64,000 nt of DNA from UBA1189 sp045594245 (GTDB taxonomy: Bacteria > Bacteroidota > Bacteroidia > Bacteroidales > Bacteroidaceae), in assembly GCA_045594245.1 (NCBI GenBank), contig JAZNYG010000015.1, forward strand, positions 62,001 through 126,000. Reading direction: 5' to 3'. The notes under the pieces were generated by a model. The model was given only the letters and a program-made list of their open reading frames with translations, was not told the origin of the DNA and did no database searches. Shown piece after piece: positions 9,010 to 17,791 of the stretch; within the stretch, counting starts at the first letter, position 1; each line of letters starts with the position of its first letter. Both the position numbers and the translations under genes were made by a program.

Positions 9010-9342
9010 ATGGAATCAACCAGACAAAGTAAAATCTCTCGTCTCATCCAAAAGGAGTTGAGCGACATCTTTTTGATGCAGGCCAAGTCGATGAATGGTG
9101 TGTTAGTGTCGGTGACCGCCGTGCGCATCAGTCCTGACCTCAGCATTGCCCGAGTGTATATCAGCGTATTTCCATCGGAGCGTGGCGATGAGATTGTAAA
9201 GAACCTCAATAACAACATGCGTGCTATCCGCTTTGAGTTGGGTTCGCGCTTGCGCCATCAGCTGCGCATCATACCGGAGTTGAAGTTCTTTATCGATGAC
9301 TCGCTCGATTATCTGGAGCGTATCGATGAATTGCTCAAATAA
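9010..9342 (+). CDS. rbfA: ribosome-binding factor A
   Basis: 30S maturation factor that binds near the 5' helix of 16S rRNA. 110 residues, standard length with a single KH-type domain. Typical segments are RQSKISRLIQKELSDIF at the N-terminus, VTAVRISPDLSIARVYIS in the middle, and RFELGSRLRHQLRIIPELKF with FIDDSLDYLERIDELL at the C-terminus. It is followed 27 bp later by the LolC/E-like permease, an arrangement common in Bacteroidales. Confidence 0.95.
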   Translation: MESTRQSKISRLIQKELSDIFLMQAKSMNGVLVSVTAVRISPDLSIARVYISVFPSERGDEIVKNLNNNMRAIRFELGSRLRHQLRIIPELKFFIDDSLDYLERIDELLK

Positions 9343-9369
9343 TGTCGGTCCTATCTTTGGTCGCTCCTG

Positions 9370-10611
9370 ATGAACCTTCCGTTCTACATAGCGAAGCGTT
9401 ACCTCTTCTCCAAGAAGTCGCATAATGCCATCAACATCATCTCGGGCATCTCGGTCTGCGGTGTGGCACTGGCTACGCTGGCATTGGTGTGTACACTCTC
9501 CGTGTTCAACGGCTTTCACGACCTCATAGCCAGCTTCTTCACTCACTTCGATCCCGACCTCAAGGTCGAGGCCGTCAAGGGCAAGACCTTCGTTCCCGAT
9601 TCCGCCATGATTGTCTCTTTGGAAGAGGTTGTAGGGGTAGAGGTGGTGAGCCAAACCTTAGAAGACAATGCTATGGCCAAATACAAGGAGCGTCAGACGA
9701 TGGTCACCATCAAGGGTGTCGACGACAATTTCCAGGCACTCACCGACATCGAGGCGATTCTTTATGGTGATCCCCAGTTCAAACTCTATGATGCCGTGGT
9801 CGATTATGGAATCATGGGGCAGCAACTGATGTATATGCTGGGCACCGGCATCCAGCCCTACGATCCTATTGAGGTGTATGCTCCGCGCAAGGGAGTACGT
9901 GTGAACATGTCGAACCCCCTGGCCAACTTTCACCGTCAGCCCCTCTATTCCCCGGGCAACGTGTTCAACATCAATGACAGCCGTTATGCCTCCTCCTACA
10001 TCATTGCCTCGCTCGACTATGCTCGTCGCCTGTTTGGCTACACGTCCGAGGTGAGTGCCTTAGAGTTGCGCCTGCGGACCGATGCCGATATCCCGTCCGT
10101 CAAGCGGGCAGTAGCTTCGGTAGTGGGCGATGACTTCGTCGTCAAGGACCGCTATGAGCAGCAGGCCGATACCTTCAAGGTTGTGCAGATTGAGAAGTTC
10201 ATCTCCTACCTCTTCCTCTGTTTCATTCTTATGGTGGCGTGCTTCAATATCATCAGTTCCGTATCGATGCTCATCCTTGACAAGCGCGACAATGCCGACA
10301 CGCTGCGTAGCCTTGGAGCGCCCGATGCATTTGTCTCCCGTATCTTCATCTATGAAGGCAACCTCATAGCCCTGATGGGTGCTCTCATCGGCCTTGTGCT
10401 GGGAGTGGTGCTATGTCTCCTGCAGCAGCAGTTCGGTATTATCGGTTTGGGAGGCGATGGGCAGTTTGTTGTCGATGCCTATCCCGTGAGGGTGCAGCTG
10501 GGCGATATCGTGCTCGTCTTCCTCTCCGTGCTCGTGGTGAGTGCCCTCTCCGTATGGCTTCCCATTCGTTTGGTTAACAGGTTCTTCTGCTCTACTAAGA
10601 GCAATGATTAG
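9370..10611 (+). CDS. LolC/LolE-type lipoprotein-releasing ABC permease
   Basis: 413 residues. Topology is MacB/FtsX: one N-terminal membrane span after a basic start (LPFYIAKRYLFSKKSHNAIN, then a hydrophobic span to about residue 45), a periplasmic domain of about 200 residues, then three spans at about 275-300, 320-355 and 370-395. The start and the YLFSKK motif are typical of the inner-membrane subunits that extract lipoproteins for transfer to the outer membrane (LolCDE). No LolD ATPase gene is adjacent, as is usual in Bacteroidota. It probably forms an operon with rbfA and ends convergently with the CDF gene. Confidence 0.88.
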   Translation: MNLPFYIAKRYLFSKKSHNAINIISGISVCGVALATLALVCTLSVFNGFHDLIASFFTHFDPDLKVEAVKGKTFVPDSAMIVSLEEVVGVEVVSQTLEDNAMAKYKERQTMVTIKGVDDNFQALTDIEAILYGDPQFKLYDAVVDYGIMGQQLMYMLGTGIQPYDPIEVYAPRKGVRVNMSNPLANFHRQPLYSPGNVFNINDSRYASSYIIASLDYARRLFGYTSEVSALELRLRTDADIPSVKRAVASVVGDDFVVKDRYEQQADTFKVVQIEKFISYLFLCFILMVACFNIISSVSMLILDKRDNADTLRSLGAPDAFVSRIFIYEGNLIALMGALIGLVLGVVLCLLQQQFGIIGLGGDGQFVVDAYPVRVQLGDIVLVFLSVLVVSALSVWLPIRLVNRFFCSTKSND

Positions 10612-10686
10612 CATTGCTAACGAGTGCCGTGAGAATGCGATTGCTGTGATGAGGGAAGATGTTTATGTAGTTGTGCAGTTCTTGGA

Positions 10687-11589
10687 TTATGATTTAAGCT
10701 TCTGTGTTTTTAATCTGTAGCTATATGTTTTTGATATTCCAACTTCTATCACACTTCGCTTTATATTGTATCTTGTAAGTAGTTCACGAACAGATTCCTT
10801 AAGATTCTCCACCTCATAGATGGAGGTGTGTGTAGTAGTCAGTGTTACTTCTGCTACATGAACTTCATTGTCCATACTCCATACGTGGAGCTCGTGCAAG
10901 GTATCGATACCTGTGAGTGCAGTTATTTCATTTTTTAATGTAGTATAGTCAATAGCTGTGGGTACTCCTTCAAGAACAATGCGGAAAGCGATGATGAGAC
11001 TTCGCACTACATTATAAAAGATATAAATGGATATGCACACAGAGAGTATTGGGTCCAATAGGGGTATTTTAACGAATATCATCACGATACTAACCAATAA
11101 CACTACCACCCAACCGAGGCAGTCGCCTAGCAAATGTAACGATACCATCCGTTGGTTTACACTTGTTCCTTTCCATGTACGCCACACAGCCAGTCCCTTG
11201 AAAACGATGGCCAATATGGCAAACCATAGCATACCCTTTGCATTGACTTCTTCTGGTGAAGCAATGCGGACAATACTTTCATAGACTACGATTGAAGAAC
11301 CACAGAGTAAAATGAAGGCATTGATAAAGGCACCTAGAAGGGTGAACCGGCGGTAGCCAAAAGAGAATTTTGCCGTAGGCTTATGGCTAGCAATACGTTC
11401 AAATATCCATGCTAGGGCTATGGAAAGGGTACATCCGAGGTCATGTATAGAATCCGAAATAATAGCAATGCTATTGGTAAGCCAACCCCCAATGAGTGAA
11501 ATTACAGTGAAGGTCAAGTTGATAAAAAAGGCCGATAGTATATTTTTTCCTGTTGTATCACTATGTAAATGGGTATGATTGTAGTGCAT
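10687..11589 (-). CDS. cation diffusion facilitator (CDF/ZnT family) metal exporter
   Basis: 300 residues. A His-rich N-terminus (HYNHTHLHSD) precedes six predicted membrane spans. The metal-site segments are AIISDSIHDLG in span II and GDCLGW in span V. A cytoplasmic C-terminal ferredoxin-like domain (LHELHVWSMDNEVHVAEVTL) is diagnostic of the CzcD/ZitB group. It exports Zn(II) or similar divalent metals against protons. It stands alone between the lolE-like gene and a gap, with its own promoter on the minus strand. Confidence 0.92.
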   Translation of the reverse strand: MHYNHTHLHSDTTGKNILSAFFINLTFTVISLIGGWLTNSIAIISDSIHDLGCTLSIALAWIFERIASHKPTAKFSFGYRRFTLLGAFINAFILLCGSSIVVYESIVRIASPEEVNAKGMLWFAILAIVFKGLAVWRTWKGTSVNQRMVSLHLLGDCLGWVVVLLVSIVMIFVKIPLLDPILSVCISIYIFYNVVRSLIIAFRIVLEGVPTAIDYTTLKNEITALTGIDTLHELHVWSMDNEVHVAEVTLTTTHTSIYEVENLKESVRELLTRYNIKRSVIEVGISKTYSYRLKTQKLKS

Positions 11590-11628
11590 AATAGTTGTTT
11601 CCTTTTACTTATAGTTGTTTGGAGCGTG

Positions 11629-11636
11629 CAAATGTA
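11629..11636 (-). promoter_or_regulatory. -7 box of the CDF exporter
   Basis: TACATTTG on the minus strand, 40 bp before the ATG at 11589. Confidence 0.65.
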
Positions 11637-11717
11637 CGGAAAAATGGTATACATTCATAGATTTTACTAGGTTGAAGAGCGAAAAAAACAAGATTTATAC
11701 ACCTCTCTTGTATTTGC

Positions 11718-12431
11718 TTAATTACCTATGGGATATATGCCAAATAGTGTGCTTAATTCACGCATACCATCTGATGCCCCTTTCTGTATCACATGTACTT
11801 GGCGATTGTAAGGGATGTTGACCTCTGCGGGGTCGATGAGATAGATCTTTGCACCGGGCTTGGCATAATAGAGCAGCCCTGCAGCAGGATACACATTGAG
11901 CGAGGTACCTATAATAATAAGGATATCGGCCTGTTCGACATATTCGGTTGCCACCTCGATATTGGGCACCGACTCACCGAACCATACGATGAAAGGGCGT
12001 AGTTGGCTACCGTCAGCAGCCGTATCACCCAGCTTAACCTCATAATCTTCGGGGGCAAGTTCGCGTATCTGGTGAGGATTGTTGGGTTGACGGCTCGAGG
12101 TCACCTTAGTAAGTTCGCCATGCAGGTGTATCACCTTTGTACTACCTGCACGTTCATGCAGATTGTCAACATTCTGCGTTACTATAGTTACATCATAATG
12201 CTCTTCCAGCGCTGCCACCAACCGATGGCCCTCATTGGGTTCTACACTGAGCAACTGTTGGCGGCGTGCATTATAGAAATCGAGCACCAACTGCGGGTTG
12301 GCGGCATAGCCCTCAGGAGTTGCCACCAGCTCTACGGGGTACTGGTCCCATAATCCTCCGGCATCACGAAACGTACTGATTCCACTCTCGGCACTCATAC
12401 CTGCACCTGTCAAAACAACAACTTTTTTCAT
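11718..12431 (-). CDS. cobB: Sir2-family NAD-dependent deacylase (SIRT5/CobB-like, zinc site lost)
   Basis: 237 residues starting at MKKVVVLTGAGMSAESGIS. It removes acyl groups from protein lysines using NAD. The core motifs are present: GAGMSAESGI, TQNVDNLHERAG, HLHGEL (catalytic His), GTSLNVYPAAGL. The YNARRQQ segment supplies the Tyr and Arg that, in SIRT5 and E. coli CobB, favour succinyl or malonyl groups. The four zinc Cys are absent: the segment between HLHGEL and RPFIVWFGE contains no Cys. The start at 12431 is chosen because a -7 box lies at 12462-12469, inside a longer frame that reaches 12500. Confidence 0.92.
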   Translation of the reverse strand: MKKVVVLTGAGMSAESGISTFRDAGGLWDQYPVELVATPEGYAANPQLVLDFYNARRQQLLSVEPNEGHRLVAALEEHYDVTIVTQNVDNLHERAGSTKVIHLHGELTKVTSSRQPNNPHQIRELAPEDYEVKLGDTAADGSQLRPFIVWFGESVPNIEVATEYVEQADILIIIGTSLNVYPAAGLLYYAKPGAKIYLIDPAEVNIPYNRQVHVIQKGASDGMRELSTLFGIYPIGN

Positions 12432-12461
12432 ATTGCACCTTTGTTTTTTGCTTAGCAAATG

Positions 12462-12469
12462 CAAAAATA
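12462..12469 (-). promoter_or_regulatory. -7 box of the sirtuin gene
   Basis: TATTTTTG on the minus strand, 30 bp before the ATG at 12431. Confidence 0.6.
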
Positions 12470-12514
12470 ACAAAAAATACAGATAAGAATCCGTTAACAT
12501 TCAGATAAAAAGCG

Positions 12515-12522
12515 TAAATTTG
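12515..12522 (+). promoter_or_regulatory. -7 box of the FKBP operon
   Basis: TAAATTTG, 30 bp before the ATG at 12553. It is divergent from the sirtuin promoter, with about 45 bp between the two boxes. Confidence 0.7.
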
Positions 12523-12552
12523 CCCGTTTTTTGAAATAACGGATATATAATT

Positions 12553-13134
12553 ATGGACAAATTCAGTTACGGACTTGGACTTGGAATCGCACAACAGTTG
12601 CTCTCTATGGGAGCTGAAGTAAGCGTTGATGACTTTGCACAAGCTATCCGCGATGTATTGGAAGGAAAAGAGACTGCCCTCAGCTTCAGCGAGGCGCAGC
12701 AGATTGTGAATGCACACTTTGCAGAGATGGAGAAGCAGGCTCATGCTGCTGCTATCGAGCAGGGTGAGATGTTTTTGAAAATGAATAAGGAGCGTCCTGG
12801 CGTGGTGACATTGCCTAGCGGTCTGCAATACGAGGTATTAGCTTCGGGCACCGGCCGTAAGCCGAAAGCTACCGACAAAGTACGTTGCCATTACGAAGGC
12901 CGTTTGGTCGACGGCACCCTTTTCGACAGCTCTATCCAACGTGGTGAGCCTGCGGTATTCGGCGTCAACCAAGTGATTGCCGGATGGGTAGAGGCCTTAC
13001 AGCTTATGAGCGAAGGCGACAAGTGGAAGCTATATATCCCCTACGACCTCGGTTACGGTGAGCAGGGTGCAGGTGGCGCCATACCTCCCTATAGCACATT
13101 AGTGTTTGAAGTAGAATTATTGAATGTATTATAA
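12553..13134 (+). CDS. FKBP-type peptidyl-prolyl isomerase (cytoplasmic, FklB-like)
   Basis: 193 residues and no signal peptide, so probably cytoplasmic. Residues 1-75 form the helical FkpA/Mip-type dimerisation region (FSYGLGLGIAQQLLS). About residues 80-193 form the FKBP catalytic domain with VRCHYEGRLVDGTLFDSS, VIAGWVEALQLM and YIPYDLGYGEQG. It is followed 20 bp later by a lipoprotein paralogue, so cytoplasmic and envelope prolyl isomerases seem to be made together. Confidence 0.92.
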   Translation: MDKFSYGLGLGIAQQLLSMGAEVSVDDFAQAIRDVLEGKETALSFSEAQQIVNAHFAEMEKQAHAAAIEQGEMFLKMNKERPGVVTLPSGLQYEVLASGTGRKPKATDKVRCHYEGRLVDGTLFDSSIQRGEPAVFGVNQVIAGWVEALQLMSEGDKWKLYIPYDLGYGEQGAGGAIPPYSTLVFEVELLNVL

Positions 13135-13154
13135 TTAAATAAAAAAGTAAAGAA

Positions 13155-14420
13155 ATGAAGAAAAGTATTTTTTCTGTAGCAGTGGCCCTTACTGCGGGCC
13201 TTATCGCAAGCTGCGGCACTTCGGTTCCTCAGGCAAGCCTTGAGGGTGCCAGTAAAGTAGACTCACTCTCTTATGCCATCGGTATGGCACAGACACAGGG
13301 TCTGAAAGATTATCTTGTAGCTCGTATGGATATGGACACCACCTATATGAGCCAGTTCGTAGAAGGCGTAATCGAGGCAACTGACGCTGACGAGAAGCAA
13401 AACGCTTACTACTCAGGAACTCAGATTGGTCAGCAGGTAGTTAACCAGATTATTCCTAGTGTTACCATGCAAGTATTTGCAGGCAAGGATGATGGTAAGC
13501 TCAATGAGAAGAATTTCACTGAGGCTTTTGTTGCTGGTGTTACAGAGAAAGGTATGAAGATGGAGCCTGCACAAGCACAGGAAACAGCCATGACACTTAT
13601 GAAGGCTATTCAGGAGAACAATGATTCTATTGCTGACCTCACAGCACAGATCGACACCTTCTCTTATGCTATGGGTATGGCACAGACACAGGGCCTGAAG
13701 GATTTCCTCGTATACCGTATGGGAGTAGACACTCTTTATATGGCCGACTTCGTAAAGGGTTTGAAAGAGGGTATCAAGGTTGGTGACGACAAGAAGAAAG
13801 GCGCCTACTTTACAGGTATCCAGATTGGTCAGCAGGTAGCAACTCAGATCATCCCCGGTGTCGCTCGCGACGTATTCGGCGAGGATGGCGAGCTCAACAA
13901 GAACAATTTCATGGCGGGCTTCGTAGCTGGTGTTACAGAGAAGGGGCAGCTTTTGCACCCCATGGAGGCACAGCAAGTTGCTATGCGCCTGATGGAAGAA
14001 CTCAAGAACGAGCGTTTCGAGCAGGAGTTTGGCGCCAATAAGGCTGAAGGTGTTGCTTTCCTTGACTCAATCGCTAAGACTGAAGGTGTAGTAAAGACCG
14101 AGAGTGGTCTCTGCTACAAGGTAATCACTGAAGGCAAAGGTGCTATCCCTGCCAACACTGATAGAGTGAAGGTACACTATCGTGGTACCCTTATCGATGG
14201 AACTGAGTTCGACAGCTCATACAAGCGCAACGAACCCACTACTTTTGGTGCAAACCAAGTTATCGCAGGATGGACCGAGGCTCTCACTATGATGCCCGTT
14301 GGTTCTAAGTGGATGCTCTACATTCCTCAGGAGCTTGCATATGGTAACCGCGATATGGGCCAGATTAAACCATTCTCTACCCTTATCTTCGAGGTAGAGT
14401 TGCTCGATATAGAAAAGTAA
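13155..14420 (+). CDS. FKBP-type peptidyl-prolyl isomerase lipoprotein with a duplicated N-terminal domain
   Basis: 421 residues. A lipoprotein signal ends in LIASCG (lipobox). Two tandem copies of the FkpA-type helical domain follow. The first starts near VDSLSYAIGMAQTQGLKDYL and the second near IDTFSYAMGMAQTQGLKDFL; each also repeats QIGQQV and FVAGVTEKG. The C-terminal FKBP domain (VKVHYRGTLIDGTEFDSS, VIAGWTEALTMM, IPQELAYGNRD) carries the activity. Standard FkpA/Mip proteins have one such helical domain and use it to dimerise. The duplication could give an intramolecular dimer. It acts in the periplasm, membrane anchored. Confidence 0.92.
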   Translation: MKKSIFSVAVALTAGLIASCGTSVPQASLEGASKVDSLSYAIGMAQTQGLKDYLVARMDMDTTYMSQFVEGVIEATDADEKQNAYYSGTQIGQQVVNQIIPSVTMQVFAGKDDGKLNEKNFTEAFVAGVTEKGMKMEPAQAQETAMTLMKAIQENNDSIADLTAQIDTFSYAMGMAQTQGLKDFLVYRMGVDTLYMADFVKGLKEGIKVGDDKKKGAYFTGIQIGQQVATQIIPGVARDVFGEDGELNKNNFMAGFVAGVTEKGQLLHPMEAQQVAMRLMEELKNERFEQEFGANKAEGVAFLDSIAKTEGVVKTESGLCYKVITEGKGAIPANTDRVKVHYRGTLIDGTEFDSSYKRNEPTTFGANQVIAGWTEALTMMPVGSKWMLYIPQELAYGNRDMGQIKPFSTLIFEVELLDIEK

Positions 14421-14443
14421 AATATTCTTGTAAATAAGTAAGG

Positions 14444-14484
14444 AGACAAAGCCATTCCTAAGGAAGGGCTTTGTCTGTGTTTTT
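14444..14484 (+). terminator. terminator of the FKBP operon
   Basis: The arms AGACAAAGCC (14444-14453) and GGCTTTGTCT (14467-14476) pair perfectly. TTCCT/AGGAA inside can extend the stem. GTGTTTTT follows. Confidence 0.85.
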
Positions 14485-14564
14485 ACTCAGTGTCCAAATT
14501 GATTTAGACAAAAATCTTGAAGGGACAATTCCTGGACTTAATGGCAAAGAGTTAGAAAAGCTTT

Positions 14565-15485
14565 ATGTTTCCCATTCATTTTGCTCCACTGCAAGGACAT
14601 ACCGATGATGTGTATCGCCGCATACACTACCAACTGATTGGCGGCATAGAGCGCTACTACACTCCATTCGTGCGGGTGGAGGCTGGTGACATACGCTCCA
14701 AGGACCGACGCGACATAGATCCGAAAAACAACAAAGGAGTACCGGTGACCCCACAGGTGATATTCAAGAATGCCAAGGAACTGCTCTTCCTCATCGAGGA
14801 GGTGGAGGCACTGGGATATCAGTCGATAGACCTCAACATGGGCTGTCCCTTTCCCCTGCAAGCAAAGCACGGACGCGGATCGGGATTGCTCGGCCACCCC
14901 GACATCGTGGCCGAGGTGGGCAACATCATCAAGGCGCGACCACAGCTGGTCTTCTCAGTAAAGATGCGTTTGGGCTGGGAGAATGCCGAGGAGTGGATGC
15001 CCGTACTGGATATCCTCAACGATACTCCCCTAACCCATATCGTCTTGCATCCGCGCACGGGTACGCAGCAATATAAGGGTAGCATCGACGAGGGTGCCTT
15101 TGCGCAATTCTATGAGAACTGCCGACATCCGTTGTTCTATAATGGTGACCTGACGACACTGGAGCAACTACATGAGATGGAGGAACGCTATCCTCGTCTG
15201 GCAGGACTGATGATAGGGCGCGGACTGCTGGCACGCCCCTCGCTGGCACGGGAATATACCGAAGGAGGTGAATGGAACCACGAGAAGCACATACGCACCC
15301 TGCGGATGCTTCACACAAAGCTGATGGAGGAGTATGCCCGCATCGTTAAGGGTGATGCTCAGCTGCATAGTAAACTACGCTCTTACTGGGAATATACGGA
15401 GCCGCTCATAGGGCGCAAACCGTATAAGAAGATAATGAAGAGTGGGAACCTGAGAAACTACTTAAATGCAATCGAGGAGCTGTGA
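14565..15485 (+). CDS. tRNA-dihydrouridine synthase family protein
   Basis: 306 residues, TIM-barrel FMN enzyme that reduces uridines in tRNA. Seen: FAPLQGHTDDVYRR at the N-terminus, DLNMGCPFPLQAKHGRGSGL around the catalytic Cys region, VKMRLGW, LHPRTGTQQYKG, YNGDL and MIGRGLLARP (FMN phosphate site). Length fits DusC/DusB-like enzymes. Which uridine it modifies cannot be told. It stands alone between two oppositely organised units. Confidence 0.92.
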   Translation: MFPIHFAPLQGHTDDVYRRIHYQLIGGIERYYTPFVRVEAGDIRSKDRRDIDPKNNKGVPVTPQVIFKNAKELLFLIEEVEALGYQSIDLNMGCPFPLQAKHGRGSGLLGHPDIVAEVGNIIKARPQLVFSVKMRLGWENAEEWMPVLDILNDTPLTHIVLHPRTGTQQYKGSIDEGAFAQFYENCRHPLFYNGDLTTLEQLHEMEERYPRLAGLMIGRGLLARPSLAREYTEGGEWNHEKHIRTLRMLHTKLMEEYARIVKGDAQLHSKLRSYWEYTEPLIGRKPYKKIMKSGNLRNYLNAIEEL

Positions 15486-15519
15486 AACAGCTCCTCGATG
15501 TTGCATGTGGGTTTATTTC

Positions 15520-15834
15520 TTACGCCTCTCCCTTAAAGTCGCTCAAGCGAGGGACATAGGTACCTTTCTGCTCGGGCAAGCGGATAGGACCGAAGGTGGC
15601 CTCGTATTTCTTGAGGTTGTCCTGCAGGGCGAGCATCAAGCGCATGGCGTGCTCGGGGGTGAGGATGACACGCGACTTTACCTGTGCCTTGGGGAGTCCT
15701 GGGAGCACACGGATGAGGTCCATAATAAACTCTGAAGATGAATGTGAGATGACTGCCAGGTTGCAGTAAACGCCCTGAGCTACATCTTCCTTCAGCTCTA
15801 TCTGAAGTTGGTTTTCGGGTTTCTTGCTTTCCAT
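15520..15834 (-). CDS. small conserved protein, DUF3467-like
   Basis: 104 residues from MESKKPENQLQIELKEDVAQ. The pattern 'YCNLAVISHSSSEFIMDLIRVLPGLPKAQVKSRVILTPEHA' (given here in outline: NLAVISHSSSEF, FIMDLIRVLPG, SRVILTPEHA) is that of the DUF3467 family common in Bacteroidota. That family has no established function. It is cytoplasmic with no membrane span. The start is set at the Met closest to the conserved region; upstream Met codons are possible. Confidence 0.8.
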   Translation of the reverse strand: MESKKPENQLQIELKEDVAQGVYCNLAVISHSSSEFIMDLIRVLPGLPKAQVKSRVILTPEHAMRLMLALQDNLKKYEATFGPIRLPEQKGTYVPRLSDFKGEA

Positions 15835-15897
15835 TATGATGTTGGTTGTTGTTATTAAAGGCAATTAGGGGTTATTAAGGGCTATTAGGGGAGCTAA

Positions 15898-16347
15898 CTA
15901 ACCGAGCAATTCTTTTACCTTGGCCGAGACAGAGCGTCCTTCGGCACGGCCAGCCAACTGCTTGGTGGCGATACCCATCACGCGGCCCATATCCTTGGGG
16001 CCTGCAGCACCTGTCTCGGCGATGATGCTCTGAAGGGCAGCTGTGAGCTCCTCCTCGGTCATCTGCTTAGGCAGGTAAACCTCAATGGCGGCTACCTGTG
16101 CCAATTCGGCTTCGGCGAGGTCGGCACGGTCCTGCTCGGTGTAGAGGGTGGCAGAGTCCTTGCCCTGCTTCACCAGTTTCTGGATAATCTTGAGGGCTGC
16201 ATCATCGGTAAGCTCATCGGCAGCACCGGGAGCGGTCTTTGCCTCAAGGAAATATTTCTTCACATTACGTAATGCTTCGAGGCGCACCTTGTCACGGGCT
16301 TTCATCGCCTCCTTTATATCGTTGCTGATTTGGTCGAATAGGTTCAT
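15898..16347 (-). CDS. yqeY: GatB/YqeY domain protein
   Basis: 149 residues from MNLFDQISNDIKEAMKARDK, the typical start of YqeY. The segment LRNVKKYFLEAK and the C-terminal GPKDMGRVMGIATKQL match the helical tail domain shared with GatB, the amidotransferase subunit that contacts misacylated tRNA. Free-standing YqeY has no proven role. It follows ftsZ on the same strand with a 160-bp gap; ftsA-ftsZ-yqeY is the usual order in Bacteroidales. Confidence 0.9.
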   Translation of the reverse strand: MNLFDQISNDIKEAMKARDKVRLEALRNVKKYFLEAKTAPGAADELTDDAALKIIQKLVKQGKDSATLYTEQDRADLAEAELAQVAAIEVYLPKQMTEEELTAALQSIIAETGAAGPKDMGRVMGIATKQLAGRAEGRSVSAKVKELLG

Positions 16348-16508
16348 ATTAGGTCGTTTTTGATTGAATTGTTTTTTTATGGAGTTCAGGAAGATTCGTG
16401 CAGACAATCGCATGTAAGCTTGCTTACGATGCTCAGCGAGTGCTGCCGAAGCTCAACAACGTAGTTGTTAGTACAGGAGTACAGACGATTGTCATTACGC
16501 TTCCAAGC

Positions 16509-17780
16509 TCAAGCCTCCTTTCTCCGTGCCGCCAAGTCTGCCAAATCTAGCTTGGTGCGCAAGTAGGTAGGTAGGGAATCGATGGCATCGATGAGGTCGT
16601 CATTGAAGAGGTCATCGCCCTCCATCACGAAGGAGTGGATGGTGCGCTTGGCAGCGAGGTTGTTGTCGCCATAGTATTTGGATATCATCTCCTTGTCCTT
16701 CTCCTCCTGCTGCTGGCGCTCAGCTCTCTCCTCGGGAGTCTCCTCGGGCTTCTCCTCTGGGGCATTGTTCACCTCGATGGTGGTATTCATGCCGGGAATG
16801 TTGCTCACACCGAAGCCGGTGGCAAGGATGGTGATTTTCACCTCCTCGTCGAGCGACTCATCAGTGGCCATACCCCATATAACCTCGATATCCTTGCTGA
16901 GGAACTTATCGGTGAAACGGCCTATCTCCTCCATCTCCTCCACCACCAGCGGGTGCTTGGGGCTGTCGTAGATGTTGAAGAGTATCTTCTTGGAGTTGTA
17001 GATGTCGTTGTCATTGAGCAGCGGTGAGTGCAGAGCATTCTCGATGGCTTCGGCCAGGCGTTTCTCGCCCTTACCGGTACCGTAGCTCATGATGGCCACA
17101 CCACCATTGCGCAGCACCTTGCTCACATCGCGGAAGTCGAGATTGATGGTTCCCTCCGTAGTGATGATTTCAGAGATACTCTTCACAGCAATGGTCAGCG
17201 TGTCATCGACACGGCGGAAGCCCTCGCTCACCTTCAGGTTGGGGTATATCTCGAAGAGGCGCTCGTTGTTGATGACAAGCAGTGCATCGACATGCTTGGA
17301 GATGGCATCGACACCCTTGAGCGCCTGCACAATCTTGGGGCGCAACTCAAACTTGAAGGGAATGGTGACCACGCCCACGGTGAGCACACCCGATTCCTTG
17401 GCTACACGCGCCACGACGGGAGCGGCACCGGTACCCGTACCACCACCCATACCGGCAGTGATGAATACCATCTCGGTACCATCCTGGAACTGCTTGCGTA
17501 TGTCCTCGATGTTCTCCTCAGCAGCCTGACGGGCCACATTGGGGTCGTTGCCGGCACCGAGACCCTTGGTCGTGTTGCGACCAATCTGCAGTTTGACGGG
17601 AATCTCCGACTTGGCCAATGCCTGATTGTCGGTATTGCACAAGACGAATGACACATCCTGAATGCCTGTGCGGTACATGTTTTTCACGGCATTACCGCCA
17701 CCACCTCCGACACCTATCACCTTGATGATCTTCGGAGCCTCGGTAGGCAGGTCAAATGGCATAATATCGTTATCGTTCAT
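16509..17780 (-). CDS. ftsZ: cell division protein FtsZ
   Basis: 423 residues. Tubulin-like GTPase that forms the Z ring. The tubulin signature GGGTGTGAAPVVA, the N-terminal IKVIGVGGGGGNAVKNM and the T7 loop NLDFRDV are present. An acidic linker (EEKPEETPEERAE) leads to a C-terminal peptide with LPTYLRTKLD that fits the FtsA-binding tail. It starts 11 bp after ftsA ends and is surely co-transcribed with it. Confidence 0.98.
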   Translation of the reverse strand: MNDNDIMPFDLPTEAPKIIKVIGVGGGGGNAVKNMYRTGIQDVSFVLCNTDNQALAKSEIPVKLQIGRNTTKGLGAGNDPNVARQAAEENIEDIRKQFQDGTEMVFITAGMGGGTGTGAAPVVARVAKESGVLTVGVVTIPFKFELRPKIVQALKGVDAISKHVDALLVINNERLFEIYPNLKVSEGFRRVDDTLTIAVKSISEIITTEGTINLDFRDVSKVLRNGGVAIMSYGTGKGEKRLAEAIENALHSPLLNDNDIYNSKKILFNIYDSPKHPLVVEEMEEIGRFTDKFLSKDIEVIWGMATDESLDEEVKITILATGFGVSNIPGMNTTIEVNNAPEEKPEETPEERAERQQQEEKDKEMISKYYGDNNLAAKRTIHSFVMEGDDLFNDDLIDAIDSLPTYLRTKLDLADLAARRKEA

Positions 17781-17791
17781 AGTGCTATCGT

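Noticed and set aside
15842..15897. Short repeats ATTAGGGG and ATTAAGGGC upstream of the DUF3467-like gene
   Set aside because: Too short and too few to call a distinct element; probably drift in a spacer.
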